Part shown: piece after piece, positions 1 to 12,283 of the stretch | Layout: every line of letters starts with the position of its first letter | Numbering within the stretch: the stretch's first letter is position 1 | NCBI GenBank assembly: GCA_027946555.1 | Contig: JAPEVC010000014.1 | Coordinates: forward strand, 220,367-284,366 | DNA length: 64,000 nucleotides | Direction: 5' to 3' | From: Gnomoniopsis sp. IMI 355080 | Taxonomy: Eukaryota; Ascomycota; Sordariomycetes; Diaporthales; Gnomoniaceae | Made by a program: the position numbers and the translations under genes | Notes under the pieces: generated by a model | What the model saw: the letters and a program-made list of their open reading frames with translations, nothing else | Databases searched by the model: none | What the model was told of the DNA's origin: nothing

Positions 1-2601
1 TGCAGATTTGCCCCATACACCTTGATGAACACACAGACACACACATATACACACACAACACAACACAACACATTGCTGCATGTTTATGCGGTCTGCCGGC
101 GTGACGATCCGACTTATCCTCCTTCCTACCTGCGTCAAGCTTCCACCTTGTCCCACCTTATCACTTACACGACTTTGGACGATATCGATTACCAGATAAC
201 GATTAACGATAACGTATCAAGTGCGGCGATTACCTAGTAAACCGGCTCTGAATTATAGGACGTATAACGACTTTTCAACTTCAGCAAGTACTACTGAACA
301 AATGATGGACAGATGTCTTTGGCATTGTCGAGATCGAAAAGCGGTCAGATCAGGGATCTGTTCGTCTGATAGTCAGACGAAAGCTTCTCTGCGCCTGTGC
401 AAAATGAGTACAACGGCATGCTCCTCACCTGTCCAAATTCGTTAGTCTGTCTCTCTTCCTAAATACGTTTAGCTTGGGTTCTTTGCTTGGTTCACACCAA
501 AAGGCCCCTGCTTGAGCTGTTGGGCGCCTTCTCGATGTCTCACTTTGCTTTTTTGCGGTTCCTGATGAGTTGATTCGCTCAGACCTCCCCAGCAGTGAAG
601 AAGTCTGGTGACCAGATCATCCAAAAGGAGCCCAAGCGGTTGATCCAGACGAATGCCCACACCGTCTCCATATGGAAGCCTATATGGGAATCTCATTATG
701 CAGTCCAAGCTGCTAGTGCACCAAACGTCCGACTCATCGTGAGTCTGGTCTATACAATTCCGCTGCAATAAAAGCCAACACCAAACATTTGAAAGGACCT
801 TTGTGTTGGCAACGACTCCGACCCGGCAAGCCATGTCGAGGCCCCAAGATCAATCATCAAGGTTCGAGAACGATTCGAGAAAGCCTCGCCGGGTACCTCT
901 CTGCCCAAGTCGAGTCAGGAACACCAAACTCAACCTTCCCACACGCTACCTATGACGTATAGAATGAAAGAGCCTGGGCTGACCCTTGCGTGGATTTGTG
1001 TTTTTTCTTCTTCCTGTAACAGCAGCAAACAGCTCACAAGCTCCGAGTCAGCCGTCTTGAACTCTGCCAACTCGTGGTGTTGCGTTTTTGTTATGGTATA
1101 GCTGCAGCCTTCTTTTCTCAGGGGCGTGCAGAGGAGAGGAGTCAAGAGAGACACATCAACATCCACCCGGAGGGCTATCCGGAGGCAGTCTGGCAGTCTG
1201 GCCTGCGCAATGTGGAGGGTTGCATCGTGGCACGGGTGTGGACTTGTCTCGGGACTTGGAGCTGATCTGTGGGTTAGTGGGTCTGCAGGTAGGCTCGCAG
1301 GGTCCCCACTGCTGTGCAATCCACTCCCAGTATTGCTCATCGGCGCGACGAGGCTGTGACATGGGGCTCTGAGCTCCGTGGGCCGGAACGAGGTCCCTTC
1401 TCAACCAAGTCAACATGAAATGCACAATACCATAGTTGCTCTCTTGTAACCTGGGGTAACAGTGATTCCGCTGCATACTGTTTGTCGTCCATGTAACCGC
1501 CCGTATCGGGCTAGTTCACAATGCACCCCCTTCGAAGACGACTTGTCGCTCTTATTTGACGAATCCCATCCAGCAGCACGCCATATTCACCATTCCCTAG
1601 GCAGCGTCTTTCAAGAAGAAAATAACAGAGGCAACAACAGCCACTTAGAACATGGAAAATTACCCACATCCTGCATCATGCAGTCCCCTAACCAGCCGGG
1701 CGTGCGTTGCGTTGCGTTGGGGCGCCTGCATGCCGGGCGCCCACTTTCTGGGTGGGCAGCGCTTAGAGTTGTGTGATAGGTCCAGCTGGCCGGTTTGTCT
1801 GTGATAGGGTATGGAGAATTCTAGCCTAGGCTTTGCAAAGAGGTGAATATAGATACAGAATGCAATGTGAACCTGAGGGTTGCCTATTTCAGCATGCCGG
1901 AGCAACAGTGTGTCACAAAAGCGGCGTAGCTACTACCTAGCTCAACAGAGTGGCTCTTCTGCCTGGGCCGTCGCAACGCATGGTGACTGGGGTTGTGGAG
2001 AGGTTGCACCTCAAGACAGATGAGACCGGGAGGCAGAGTTCACGGCTAAGCAAAGCGGCAAGGTGTTCGTTCACGGTAGTGATCTGCTTGCGTGAACCTT
2101 GGTGATATCATTGTACTCTTGATCTAGGCAGGTATGCAAGATATCTACTTCTCTAGTCTAGGGTATCGACCTTGATGGCGCCCCAGCAAGTGCACCACCG
2201 CATTCACAGGGGCCAGCCAACCTTTTCTTCCGATCTTGTTGCTGGTACACACGTACACACGTGCACACAGCCAGACCAGGCCGCCGTCATGGTCCGGGGA
2301 TGGCCTGTCCTGTTGCCTGTCCAACGCCCTGGTCAGAGCAAGCCCCCCTGGGCGCGCGCTGAACAGAGCCGCAGAACAATAGCCTTGTCCTTCCCATCCT
2401 CGCTGCTGAGACGGATCGTTTTTCCCCCAGATTTTCCACATATAATGGATCCACCTCTTTAAGTCCTTCCCATCAGCAAGCGAGGCGGTAAACGACGTGT
2501 CCTTTTTCACCCGGCCGGAGCTCGTCTTGAAGTGGTCATGAGAGACGTTCAAGCTTGTTGGTCTCCGGTATTACCCCAGCCGTCTAAGAGATACATCCAC
2601 T
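1..2601. other. Left-end region without recognisable gene
   Basis: I see no conserved coding sequence here on either strand. Open frames are short, mutually overlapping and lack family motifs. The first 70 bases are rich in CA and CAACA runs (about 30-70). The right part should hold the 3' UTR of the ornithine aminotransferase gene. The region may also contain the end of a gene that lies mostly outside the window. Confidence 0.5.
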
Positions 2602-4282
2602 CTAGTGCTCGGCGTGCTTCGCGTTGGGCAATTCTTTCAGAGCCTCGCCAATGATGCCAATAGCCTTGCGAAGCTCTTCCTCCGTGATGACTAACGGAGG
2701 AGCGAATCGGATGATGTTCCCATGCGTCGGTTTCGCCTGTGCCGTGTTAGTCTCCACTTTCTTTGCTGTCGTATTCGTCCTGGAGCCTCGTGTACAAACG
2801 CCGTGGTGCGGTTGTACGTGGATGAGAGGCGGTGAAGACAGACAGGGAAGGCGGTATCTAGCTCAAAACAAAATGTCGGCAGAAACCGGAGATGAACTTA
2901 CCAAAAGGCCCTTCTCCTTCAGCAGAATGCAAAGATCCCAGGCAGATCTCCCATTGGCAGCCGACTCATCAATGACCACAGCGTTAAGGAGACCCTTGCC
3001 CCGGACCAGCTGAACAATCGGTGTGTTGAAGGCTGCTACTCCCTCGCGGAAGATCTTGCCAAGCTTCTCGGCCTTCGCCGTCATGTCCTCTTCCTCAATG
3101 AGCTCCAGAGCACGGAGCGAGACAGCGCATCCCAGAGGGTTTCCACCGTAAGTGCTGCCATGCGTACCGGGCTCGATCACGAGCATGACTTCCTTGTCGG
3201 CCAAGACGCACTGTTAAACCTGGTCAGTATTTCGGTATCTTCGGAAAAGTGACCAGAGGACAGCCATGACGGATCCACTGCCACGAGCGCGAAAAAGTAA
3301 TCTGCGTCAGGAAGACTTACCGACACAGGATACATGCCACCTGAGATGGCTTTGCCCAGAGTGACGAGGTCCGGCTTGATGCCAGCCCACTGATGGCAAA
3401 GCATCTTGCCCGTTCGACCAATACCAGTCTGGATCTCGTCGCAGATAAACAGCACCTGGTGCTTCTTGCACAGGGCAGAAACCTTGGCCAGGTAGTCCTC
3501 GTCCGGCACCACGACGCCGGCCTCGCCCTGCATGGGCTCAACAATGAAGGCTGCAGTCTCTTTCCCATGCGCCTCGAGCACTTCTTCGAGATCGGCGATG
3601 TTGTTGTAGCGAATGCCTTTGCCGGTAGAAGGGGAGTAGGCGCCAATATTGGGCACATAGGGGCCGTAGTTGTCTCGGGACTCTGGGTCCGTGGAGAGTG
3701 AGATGGCTGTCATCTAGATAGTTGGGAAGGTTAGATTGCACATATTCTTTGTGTATTCGAAAATGCAGCAGCAGCACTCACGGTCCTTCCGTGGAAGTTG
3801 TCGAGGGCTGAAAAGACCAGCGCCTTGCCCTCTGGCACGTTCTTGACCTTGTAAGCCCACTTCCTCGCAATCTTGATGGCCGTCTCCACAGCCTCTGCGC
3901 CCGTGTTCATGGGCAGTGACATGTCATAGCCAAACATCTTCTGTACCTTCTCGGCCCAGATCGGAAAGACATCGTTGTGGAATGCGCGCGAGGACAGGGT
4001 CAGACGGCCGGCCTGCTCGGTCAGGGCCTTGATCAGCTCTGGGTGGCAGTGACCTTGATTGACAGCACTGTAGGCGGAGAGGAAGTCGATGTAGTGCTTG
4101 CCTTCGGGATCCCAGACATTGACACCCTGAGCGCGGGCGAATACGACGGGGAGTGGGTGGTAGTTGTGGGCGGCGAACTGGTTCTCGGCAGCGATTGCAG
4201 ACTTGGAAGAGGTCGCATGGAAATGAGAATTCACAGTAGCAGTGCCATTGACGGAAACGTCCTTGTCTGCGTGAGGTGCCAT
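2602..4282 (-). CDS. Ornithine aminotransferase (PLP-dependent, class III)
   Basis: Four exons read on the minus strand: 4282-3782, 3713-3321, 3210-2902 and 2736-2602. They join in frame to 445 residues, a normal length for the family. The enzyme transfers the delta-amino group of L-ornithine to 2-oxoglutarate, giving glutamate semialdehyde, in the cytosolic arginine and proline pathway. The N-terminal half shows GKHYIDFLSAYSAVNQGHCH and the PLP-phosphate region NTGAEAVETA. FICDEIQTG carries the PLP-ring Asp (about D259), and LVTLGKAISGG carries the Schiff-base Lys (about K288). The C-terminal part has HGSTYGGNPLG. Donors are GTGAGT or GTAAGT, and acceptors are TAG, CAG or similar. The protein has no obvious targeting presequence, consistent with the cytosolic fungal enzyme (yeast CAR2). 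It is divergent from GPI10. Function is firm; the symbol is left blank because naming varies (car2/ota). Confidence 0.96.
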
Positions 4283-5103
4283 GATGGGAGTCGGTTTTGT
4301 TGTTCAAGAGTCGCGGTTTGAGGAGGAGGTTGACCAGGGGAAGAGGAGAGAAATTGAAGAGTGTCAGGAAGGATGGCAAGAAAAGAGAAGCGGCAAGGCT
4401 GGCTAATAAACCCGGCAGACTAGGACAGGAACGCTCACGTTGTCCTGCGAGCAAAGCAGCGATCAAGAATAATTCATCTCAAGCCTACGACACTATTCCC
4501 CTAAGTGCAAGTCTAGCCGCGGGTCGTACTCTGTCTCCAGTCATTTTCGGTCACAAGAGATGTTCGATGCGATGCGCCTAGCCGAGGATAAGCGGCGACT
4601 TGAATAATGGCCACCAGCGATCCATGCCATGCTGTTCCAGTCTTGACACAATGCCTATAGGTAGACAGACTGAACGTAGTTATTTTGGTCTTCGCGATTC
4701 TGAGACTTGGATCGCGCCGTCTGGTCTTCCTCGGCCAAGCTGGTATTCTACCTACCATCGTGTTCAGTTCCATGTTGGTAGCATTCGATCGCCGCTAGGT
4801 CCGATAGCGGCAATGGAGGGGCATATTTCTAGATCCCACGCCCACCTGCACCCTATCGTAGCGTTCCAATTACAGCGCACCCTGCGGCCGAGCCCCGAAG
4901 CCAATCACAATGTCTCAGGGCCGGGGGGACCCTGGAATCCCTTGCAGAGGCTCAACTTGATCACACCTGGCAACACCGACCTCCAACTCAACCATATTTG
5001 AAAGTCTGGTTGATGACAGCCTCGTCTCTAAGGCATCTATGCGCAAAGACACCAGTGAGGTCTATTAGTGCAGGACACTCATGAGGTATCGTGCTTCTCG
5101 AGA
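4283..5103. promoter_or_regulatory. Divergent intergenic region OAT / GPI10
   Basis: About 820 bp separates the two divergent start codons, so it should contain both promoters and 5' UTRs. I see no other gene. The stretch just upstream of OAT is purine-rich on the plus strand, so the OAT 5' UTR is pyrimidine-rich, as in many fungal leaders. No specific operator can be assigned by eye. Confidence 0.5.
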
Positions 5104-7159
5104 ATGTCAGTCCAGGAAGCTCGCCAGCTTCACTCTCAGCATGGGCTTCCAGTTCAGACAAAACACGTTTTCATAGGCCTGGTACTCCTGCGTCTCCTAA
5201 ACTCCATTTGCACCGGCAAGACCTTCTTCCAGCCGGACGAGTATTTCCAAGCCCTTGAGCCAGCATGGAATCTAGCTTTCGGTCCCAACAGCGGTGCATG
5301 GCTGACGTGGGTGGGTGGACATCTTTCATATGGGGGCGTAGACTCGCGAATACAGAGACTGATGGTGAAGTAGGAATGGAAACACCACTTGCGTTCCTCG
5401 CTCCATCCAGCCCTCTTTGCGCTAGCGTATGCCGTGGTAGATAAAGCCACTAGGCTTTTGTCATGTTCCTCGTCCTTCAGGGCCTCTATCTTGGCCGTCT
5501 TGCCAAAACTGGTCCAGGCATGTTTCGCTGTACTGAGTGACTTCTACACGTGGCAGCTGGCAGAGAAGGTCTACGGCCATGGTACAAAATCAGCATGGTC
5601 TGCAGTGCGTTAGATTCTACTTGATGTATGCCCAAAGTCTTGTCACTGACCATCAGATAGCTATGTGTGACGATCCTCAACCCTTGGCAGTGGTACTGCT
5701 CAGCAAGGACTTTCTCAAACTCGCTCGAGATGACTTTAACAGTCATGGCACTGTATTTCTGGCCATGGGAACTGCTCGGCGACGTTTATGAGAGCCAGGG
5801 TGGATTCTCGGCAAGAAGAGAACGCCTTACAAGGTTCGTCACAGCGAAAAAGGGCCTCCCAAACTCCTCCAAGTTAACAAGCTCAGTCTGCGAGTATCGC
5901 TCTTTCTCGCCGCCATTGCCGTCCTTCTCAGACCTACCAACCTACTGATATGGGCCACCGTGGCCACGGTAACGCTGACTCGCCCCATGCTACGTGGAAA
6001 GAGTCCCGTCACCTCCAGAATCATATTCGTCTTGTTTAGAGAGGCAGTTTTGTGCGGGAGTGCCGCGCTGGTCATATCTGCCCTTTCAGACCGCCTGTAT
6101 TTCGGCGAATGGACGGTGCCCCCGTATCACTTCCTCCGGTTCAATCTCTCACTTGACCTCGCGGTATTTTACGGTGAGATGGACTGGCACTATTACATCT
6201 CCCAAGGCATCACACAGCTTACCATGACCTTCTTGCCCTTCGCACTGATCGGGCTGTATAAGTCCATAACCTCGTCCGATCCGGGGGCCTCAGCTCTTCA
6301 AAGCAATGCCCTCAAGACTCTATCTTTCACCGTCGTCACAACCATGACAGTGCTGTCTCTCATCGCACATAAAGAAGTCCGCTTCATCTTGCCTCTACTC
6401 CCCATCCTGCATATCCTCGCCGCGCCCTCTTTTGCAAACCTCTTCTCAGCTCCTACAGGCCGTCAACCATCCCAAAGCAGGACAGCCCTTCTCACCGGGC
6501 TACTCGTCGTCAACTTTGTCATAGCAACATATCTGTCCCTCTTCCACGCCGCGGCACCAATTTCGGTCATGCATTACTTGCGCCACGAGTACGAGCGTCT
6601 CCATCCTGATCGGCTGGACCTTCATCTGGCCCAGCCCGTCACAAACCACTATCACTCGCTGTCCACGTTGGAGCTGTCCTTTGACAAATCCAGGACAGAA
6701 GAGGAGCTCTTTGCCCTCTTTCTGACGCCCTGTCACGCGACGCCCTGGCGCTCGCACCTCATCTACCCATCTCTGCGCGCGCGCGCACTCACATGTGAGC
6801 CGCCCTTGCACACGGCGCCGCGGAGTGCGGAACGGGAGGCCTACATGGATGAGACAAAGCGTTTCTACCACGGCTTTGGCGAGAATGACCATTGGGGTGT
6901 GGACTTCCTTGCAAATGAAATGTGGCCAGCTGGAGAAAATGACGGTACGAGGAGGGCTGAAGTACCCCGTTACATCGTCGGCTTCGAGAGCATCGAGCCC
7001 ACGTTAATGGCCTTCTTCGATAAGAGCGGTGGACCAGGCGGACACATGAATGTGGCGTTGAAGAAGGTCTGGAGGAGCTGGAACGGCCTGTTTAGCGATG
7101 ATGACAGGAAGGAGGGCTGGCTAGCTGTCTGGGACACCGGGATGTCCGAGAGATTCTAA
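5104..7159 (+). CDS. GPI10: GPI mannosyltransferase 3 (GPI10/PIG-B, GT22)
   Basis: Exons 5104-5310, 5374-5604, 5661-5833 and 5887-7159 join in frame to about 627 residues. It is an ER multi-pass enzyme that adds the third (alpha-1,2-linked) mannose to the GPI-anchor precursor using dolichol-phosphate mannose. The N-terminus has the GT22 hallmark TGKTFFQPDEYFQALEPAWN, with the catalytic Asp of the first luminal loop. Later come ILNPWQWYCSARTFSNSLE, LLRPTNLLIW, DRLYFGEWTVPPYHFLRFN and FYGEMDWHYYISQGITQL, all typical of this family. Many hydrophobic segments follow. An in-frame ATG at 5068 would add 12 residues; I chose 5104. The third intron (5834-5886) was set by frame and by a TTAAC branch-like site, and is the least certain junction. 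The first donor is GTGGGT, slightly unusual. Confidence 0.92.
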
Positions 7160-7694
7160 GGCGGCCTCTGGTTGAGAAATGTCCGAGTGTTGAGCTAGTG
7201 GGAAGTTTGAACGGTTCCAACGTTGTGAGACGGACCGCAGGACCACTGAAGTCGGCGTGCAGGATGTAAAGCTCACAGTCCTCTGTTGTCATTCAGGTAT
7301 ACTTGGCTGTGTGAAAGCCACACAGGAATGGTAAGCATATAACGACGGTTCTAGAACCCTCTTTTATGCTTGCAATGGAGTATGGTAGCTTCGCTCAGAG
7401 CATGTTCAATCACCTAGCGACAACGATCCTACTCTTCCAGTGCCTGCCAGCACCGGTCCCCTCAAGCCTGGCATAGATAGCATGCTATCTCGTAGGTATA
7501 CCCGTCCCAAAACTAGCGTAGTCATGCACTTTGTACTGGTCCTTTACAATATAGGTATGCCATAATTACTAAGTAAAGACAGTGAGTCTCTAATTTCTCC
7601 TCAAGTCGCTCAGATGCAGAAATTCTGCTGGAAAAGCTGCTAATAAGGCCTACCCCTCCCTTCTTTCCCTTTGCTTATTTTCCACAGGCTGGGC
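7160..7694. other. Convergent 3' intergenic region
   Basis: The region between the stop codons of GPI10 and the MFS transporter holds both 3' UTRs. No further gene, RNA or repeat is visible. Confidence 0.5.
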
Positions 7695-9526
7695 TTAGAG
7701 CATGTACCTAAATTCAGGATTCAAGTCTCCCAACTCGGTCCTCTCATAATCACTGACATTCGCTCTCACCATCCTGTTCCTCTTCCGGTTCTCCCACGAG
7801 ATCAGCGCTGCATACGCACAACAGCTCACAGCGCTCAAGCATATGAAACCAATGCAGATCCTATACCCGTTTTTGTACTCTGGCGCGTCTTGGCTCAAGA
7901 AGCTATACGTCGCCACAATGCCGCCGATGTTTCCAAAGCCAATCTGCCACGCGCTGCCGATGGCGCGACGGTGGTGACCGCCCAGGTTCATGTTGAACCA
8001 GCAGACGATGACCGGCATCGCCGAGTACGTCCCCATGACAACGAGGAAGAGTGCCCCGTATTGCAAAGACAGATTGTTGTGGACGGTGAGGAGGATGCCA
8101 AAGCCGGAAATGGCGACGCAGATCGGGAGGACCGTGAAGAGGAAGCGGTGACGCGTGAGGTCGGAAAGCACGGCAACGAGCATGGAGAAGCCGAAGGCGA
8201 CGGCCCAGGGCGGAACAGAGTGGAGTTGAGTTGATATTGTGCCGTAGTTATAAGTGGTGATGATGGCTGGGCTGAAATAGGCGTAGCCATAAGCCGGTCT
8301 ATGGTGGTTGTTAATTGGGCATGGTGAGAAAAAGAGGCAAAGGGAGGAGGGTCGTGTGTAGGTACTTACACGATGAGACCCATGTACATAAATCCACCAA
8401 GAATCACCTTGGGATCCCGGAGAACGGTGAAGACGTCGCGGAGGGTAATCTTGCGCTCGGCAGCGTTACGGCCCATGTCTGCTTCCAGACGAGCCTTGAT
8501 GTACGACCGCTCGTCCTCGTTGAGCCACTTGGCTTGCTCAGGGCTATCCCAAGGGCTTTTGTCAGAACAAAACCTTGGTATCTGGCAAGAACGGGCAGAC
8601 TTACAAGGTAGGGAAAACGAAAAGGAAGCCGATGCAGATGATGAATGTGATTGCCCCCTCGATTATGAAAATCCACCGCCAACCATTGTATCCTCGAAGA
8701 CCGTTCACTACTCATTGTCAATAACTTGTTGAGAGCTATGGCCTGTTTGGTGTGTGGTAGTGTGTGTAACTTACTCTTTCCGATCGCAGAGGCCAACAGT
8801 CCACCAAACGCACCCGCGAGGGACGTCGAGCAGAAGAAGAACGTGAAGCGCTTCTGGGCTTCTTCCCGCTTATACCACATACCCAAAAGATAAAAGCAGC
8901 CAGGGAACATGCCGCACTCAAACAGGCCCAGAAAGAAACGTGTCGCTAGAATACCGGAGTAATTCTGCGTCAGTCCCTGGAAGATCATCACGAGGCCGAA
9001 ACCGATGCCACAAATGGACAGCCATACTCTCGGTGAGAGCTTTTTGAGTAGAATATTTGAAGGGATCTCGAAAAAGACATCTGTGTGCCTGGTCAGCCAT
9101 GGCCCGCACAAAAGTGATAGTTGATGAGAACACGGATCTTGAGCAAGACTAGATGAAAATAATGTATAGGAATTGGTCGAGGAGAACTCTCGTAAAGCCA
9201 GTGCCTCATCTGTATAGAAGAAGATCTGAAAGAAACTTACAAGGTACGAAGAATATTGTGAGAATGGTGTTATATTCCACACCGCCAAGTTTCAAATCCG
9301 TCACCAAGCCAAATGACTTTGCATTGGCAATGTTGACCCGGTCCAGAAAGGCGAGAAGATACAGCAAGCTGATGAACGGAAGGACGTGCAGGTCGATCCT
9401 TGTCATAATCTTCTTCTCGGTAGTGTGCGGGGGGCACACGACGCCGAGCTCATCGTACTCGCCCGAGAAGCCATTCTCTAGGCGATCCCGGTGGAAATCC
9501 GGCGATCCGCCGCCTTCTTTGGTCAT
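7695..9526 (-). CDS. MFS transporter, anion:cation symporter (Dal5-like) family
   Basis: Exons 9526-9241, 9080-8775, 8707-8605, 8543-8370 and 8298-7695 join in frame to about 490 residues, the usual size for a 12-helix MFS carrier. TM1 reads RIDLHVLPFISLLYLLAFLD followed by RVNIANAK. Next come FFEIPSNILLKK (TM2) and ATRFFLGLFECGMFPGCFYL (TM4), which are diagnostic of the allantoate/nicotinate/vitamin permease-like family. GWRWIFIIEG precedes TM6, and the second half has PAYGYAYFSPAII and AWQIGFGNIGGI. It probably sits in the plasma membrane and takes up an organic anion; the substrate cannot be read from sequence. The start is uncertain. I used the ATG at 9526 because it is in frame, but an upstream exon joined at an acceptor near 9574 (sequence ending TTCGCAG on the minus strand) is possible. 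Confidence 0.88.
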
Positions 9527-12283
9527 GCCGTCGCTGTGCACCTCGTCGACGCCGCCAGACGACGTGTGCCGCGGTGCTGCGAATTGTCTGTCAGCTTTGG
9601 GGAGGGAATGTTTCAGAAGCTGGAGCTTCAGTGCTTTTGACTCGAAAAGGAAAAACAGGTAGGATGGATGGTTCGTCCCATCCCAAGATCGGCATGCTTT
9701 CTTCAGTTCGGAAAGTTTAAGCAATATAAGCTCGTGAAGTGACAGCCCTAAGAAAGCTTGGATCCCCGTGTCGATATCCACCGCCCAGATATTGGCACCG
9801 GCCAAGTAGGATCCCGCGATGTTGAGAGAGAGGGAGGGGGCTGACAAATGTGCTGACACGTACAAGAATTCCTACCGAACATCACTGCAGAATTGGCGAT
9901 GGGTAACGAGTTTCTTTTCTCAAAGCCGAATCCGTTGGTTTTACCCCAAGTATTTCAAAGGACAAAATTGGACGTTTGACAGCACATCTTCCGTGCTACG
10001 AAGAGTGGGACAAATCCAAGAGGTCGAGGGAGGATCTCAGAGTAATAAACAAAAAGAAAACTATCCGAACGTGCCATGTACTACTTACTACTAATCTTAT
10101 AAGCACAGTTTAGAACAGATTCCATCCCACCCTTGCCGCCTACCTCGGAGGCCATGGGGCAGCCAACGAGTGACTCGAGAACCCGGGCCAAGCCAGATAG
10201 AGTCTGGTCCGCTCCACAGCGTTATGGACACGAAAGATCCCATCGAGGCGGGGGAAACTGGGCTGAATGCGGAACGGGGGTTTTTTCATTCTTCCCTGAG
10301 GCTCTTTAGGACGACGGCAGCTATTCTCATTGGCCTCCAACCGCCTGGTCTGCACGACACATAGATAGCCTGCTTCCCCCCCCCCCGGAAGGTCTCCCAC
10401 GGCTAAGTGCATTTCATATTATTCTCGTGGCGTAGTATGAGCCTCTGTGCCACAAGACGTACAGGGTCCAATCTCTATCAAAGACACTTTGATACTGGGG
10501 TCCTCTCTGGATACACAGCATTGGACCTACGGTGGGTGGTGTTGCCAAATTATTTTTGTTTTCCCTCCCCCTGCATCAGACCGCTCCATTCACCGTACAC
10601 AAAGGGAGCCCCGTGCTGGAAGCAGGCTCTTCACGAGGCCTATCAAGCGCCACACGCCAATCTTCTGCGTAACCTCCAATTTTCCTCTTAGTGGTGAATG
10701 GTTTGATAAGTGTCGGTGCTGAGTGATGCCAGTGCAGTTGCCGGCCCACATGTATGTACAGTGCTATAGTTCTGCCTTTCCAAGATACTCGCCCTGAACC
10801 ACAGATTAATGACCGAAAGTGCCGGCCGCATTTGACTTAAAGAAATTGTGAGCCCGCGTTTACGAGCAGAAAGAAACAAAAAAAAAACGATTGATCACAA
10901 GTGGCAAGTAGAGGTCGCAAACCGCCGTCAGCACCGAAGTCGCTCCCAGCCGCGTCTAGGGTCCTCCAGATACGGCATAGGGGGGGAGGGCCCCACTGCA
11001 CCCCCAGAAACGGGCAATAAGCTTACCAGAAAGGTCGCTAGTTGACACAGCTTTGCGGGGGAAAAAACACACTAAAAAGACACAAAGTCCCCCAGATTTT
11101 GAGTACCATTTCCCGACCGGGGAGCGTTATTCCCGAGAACGTGGGTGGATGGGCATCGTGGCCCTGAACGGACGTCTTACCCACGCATCAGAGCAACTGC
11201 TGATGGCGGGGCTGTAGCGTGGTAATGACTCTCTCGTCTTGCTCTCACAAGGCCTGGCCTAACCAAATGGCTGATCCAGCCTGATATACAGAACTGAAAG
11301 CACCGTAGATTTTTTTTAAAAAAAAAAAAACATTGAAAAAAATTGGAGTACGCCACGATGCCCAGCCGAGCCTCACCGCCAGGGAGGAAAGAACAGCATC
11401 GTGGCCAGGTTTATCTCGGCACAAGAGTCCAGGCCCACGACGCTCGCTGTCAGACGAGGACTCGGAAGCCGGATTGCCGTGAATATGCTCTTCTAGAACA
11501 CTTCGCCTCCCGACCAAACCTCTAAGACACTGGTTTCTGCTGTCCCGGTTGCCATGGCGGCCTCGAAGGTGGCGGGCTGTGTTCGCTTGGTCATCAGCTG
11601 CAAAGCAGCTAGTTGCCTTGCACGAGGTAGGCGGCTGTCTGGTGTGATCAATACATGTAGTAATCATGGCGCGGACTCAATCGTCTCCAAGGCACGTCTA
11701 GGTTCGGAAGCGAAAACCGTAAGATATCATATCATCACAGTCCATTTCTACGTCGTCCTCTTTTCGTTTTGCACATCATAAAGGCAGCTAAAACAGGGTA
11801 TCTTCAGGCTGCTAGCTACAGCTAATAACATGAAAACCCCATCACTCAAATAGGGTCTTTCCTTGGGGCTCCTTGACAACATTGCTGAATTCCGATAGAA
11901 AACATTGACGCCAGATCCTCATTATCCTCCCCTCGTCTCAAATGTAGGTCAATTCAGCCACCTTTTGTATGCTCGCTTGCTCGTTTGCCGTGCTGTCTTT
12001 GCTCTCATCTACACACAACTTCTTCTTCTCCAAAGTTTCTACTCGATGCCATCGTGAAAAGGGGGGACAGTTTGATGTTTTTGAAAAGTCGTTGAGATGA
12101 AGGGTGGGTGGGATTCCAGGGGTTTGTGCAAGACATTACAAAGAAAATAATAGGTAGGTGGGCATCTTCAGCCCTGGAGGTCTTGGCTCTTGAAGACGTG
12201 GAGCTCCAACATCATGGCCGGGCATCCCTATCGGCCTCGTCTCTCATACTGGTCAGGTTTTACAAAATGGTCGTCGATATTCA
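9527..12283. other. Gene-free interval with homopolymer tracts
   Basis: No supported coding sequence across about 2.7 kb. It should include the 5' region of the MFS gene (possibly a first exon near 9570-9710) and the 3' UTR of the RhoGAP gene. An 11-base C run lies at about 10376-10386. A T-run followed by an A-run lies around 11310-11331 and could form an AT hairpin. Nothing else stands out. Confidence 0.45.

Noticed and set aside
1..1800. Several 60-136 codon frames at the left end
   Set aside because: They overlap on both strands, have low-complexity or random composition and no domain signatures.
11310..11332. T-run followed by A-run as a possible transcription terminator or poly(A) insertion scar
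   Set aside because: No adjacent gene end or target-site duplication is visible; a simple homopolymer hairpin is sufficient.
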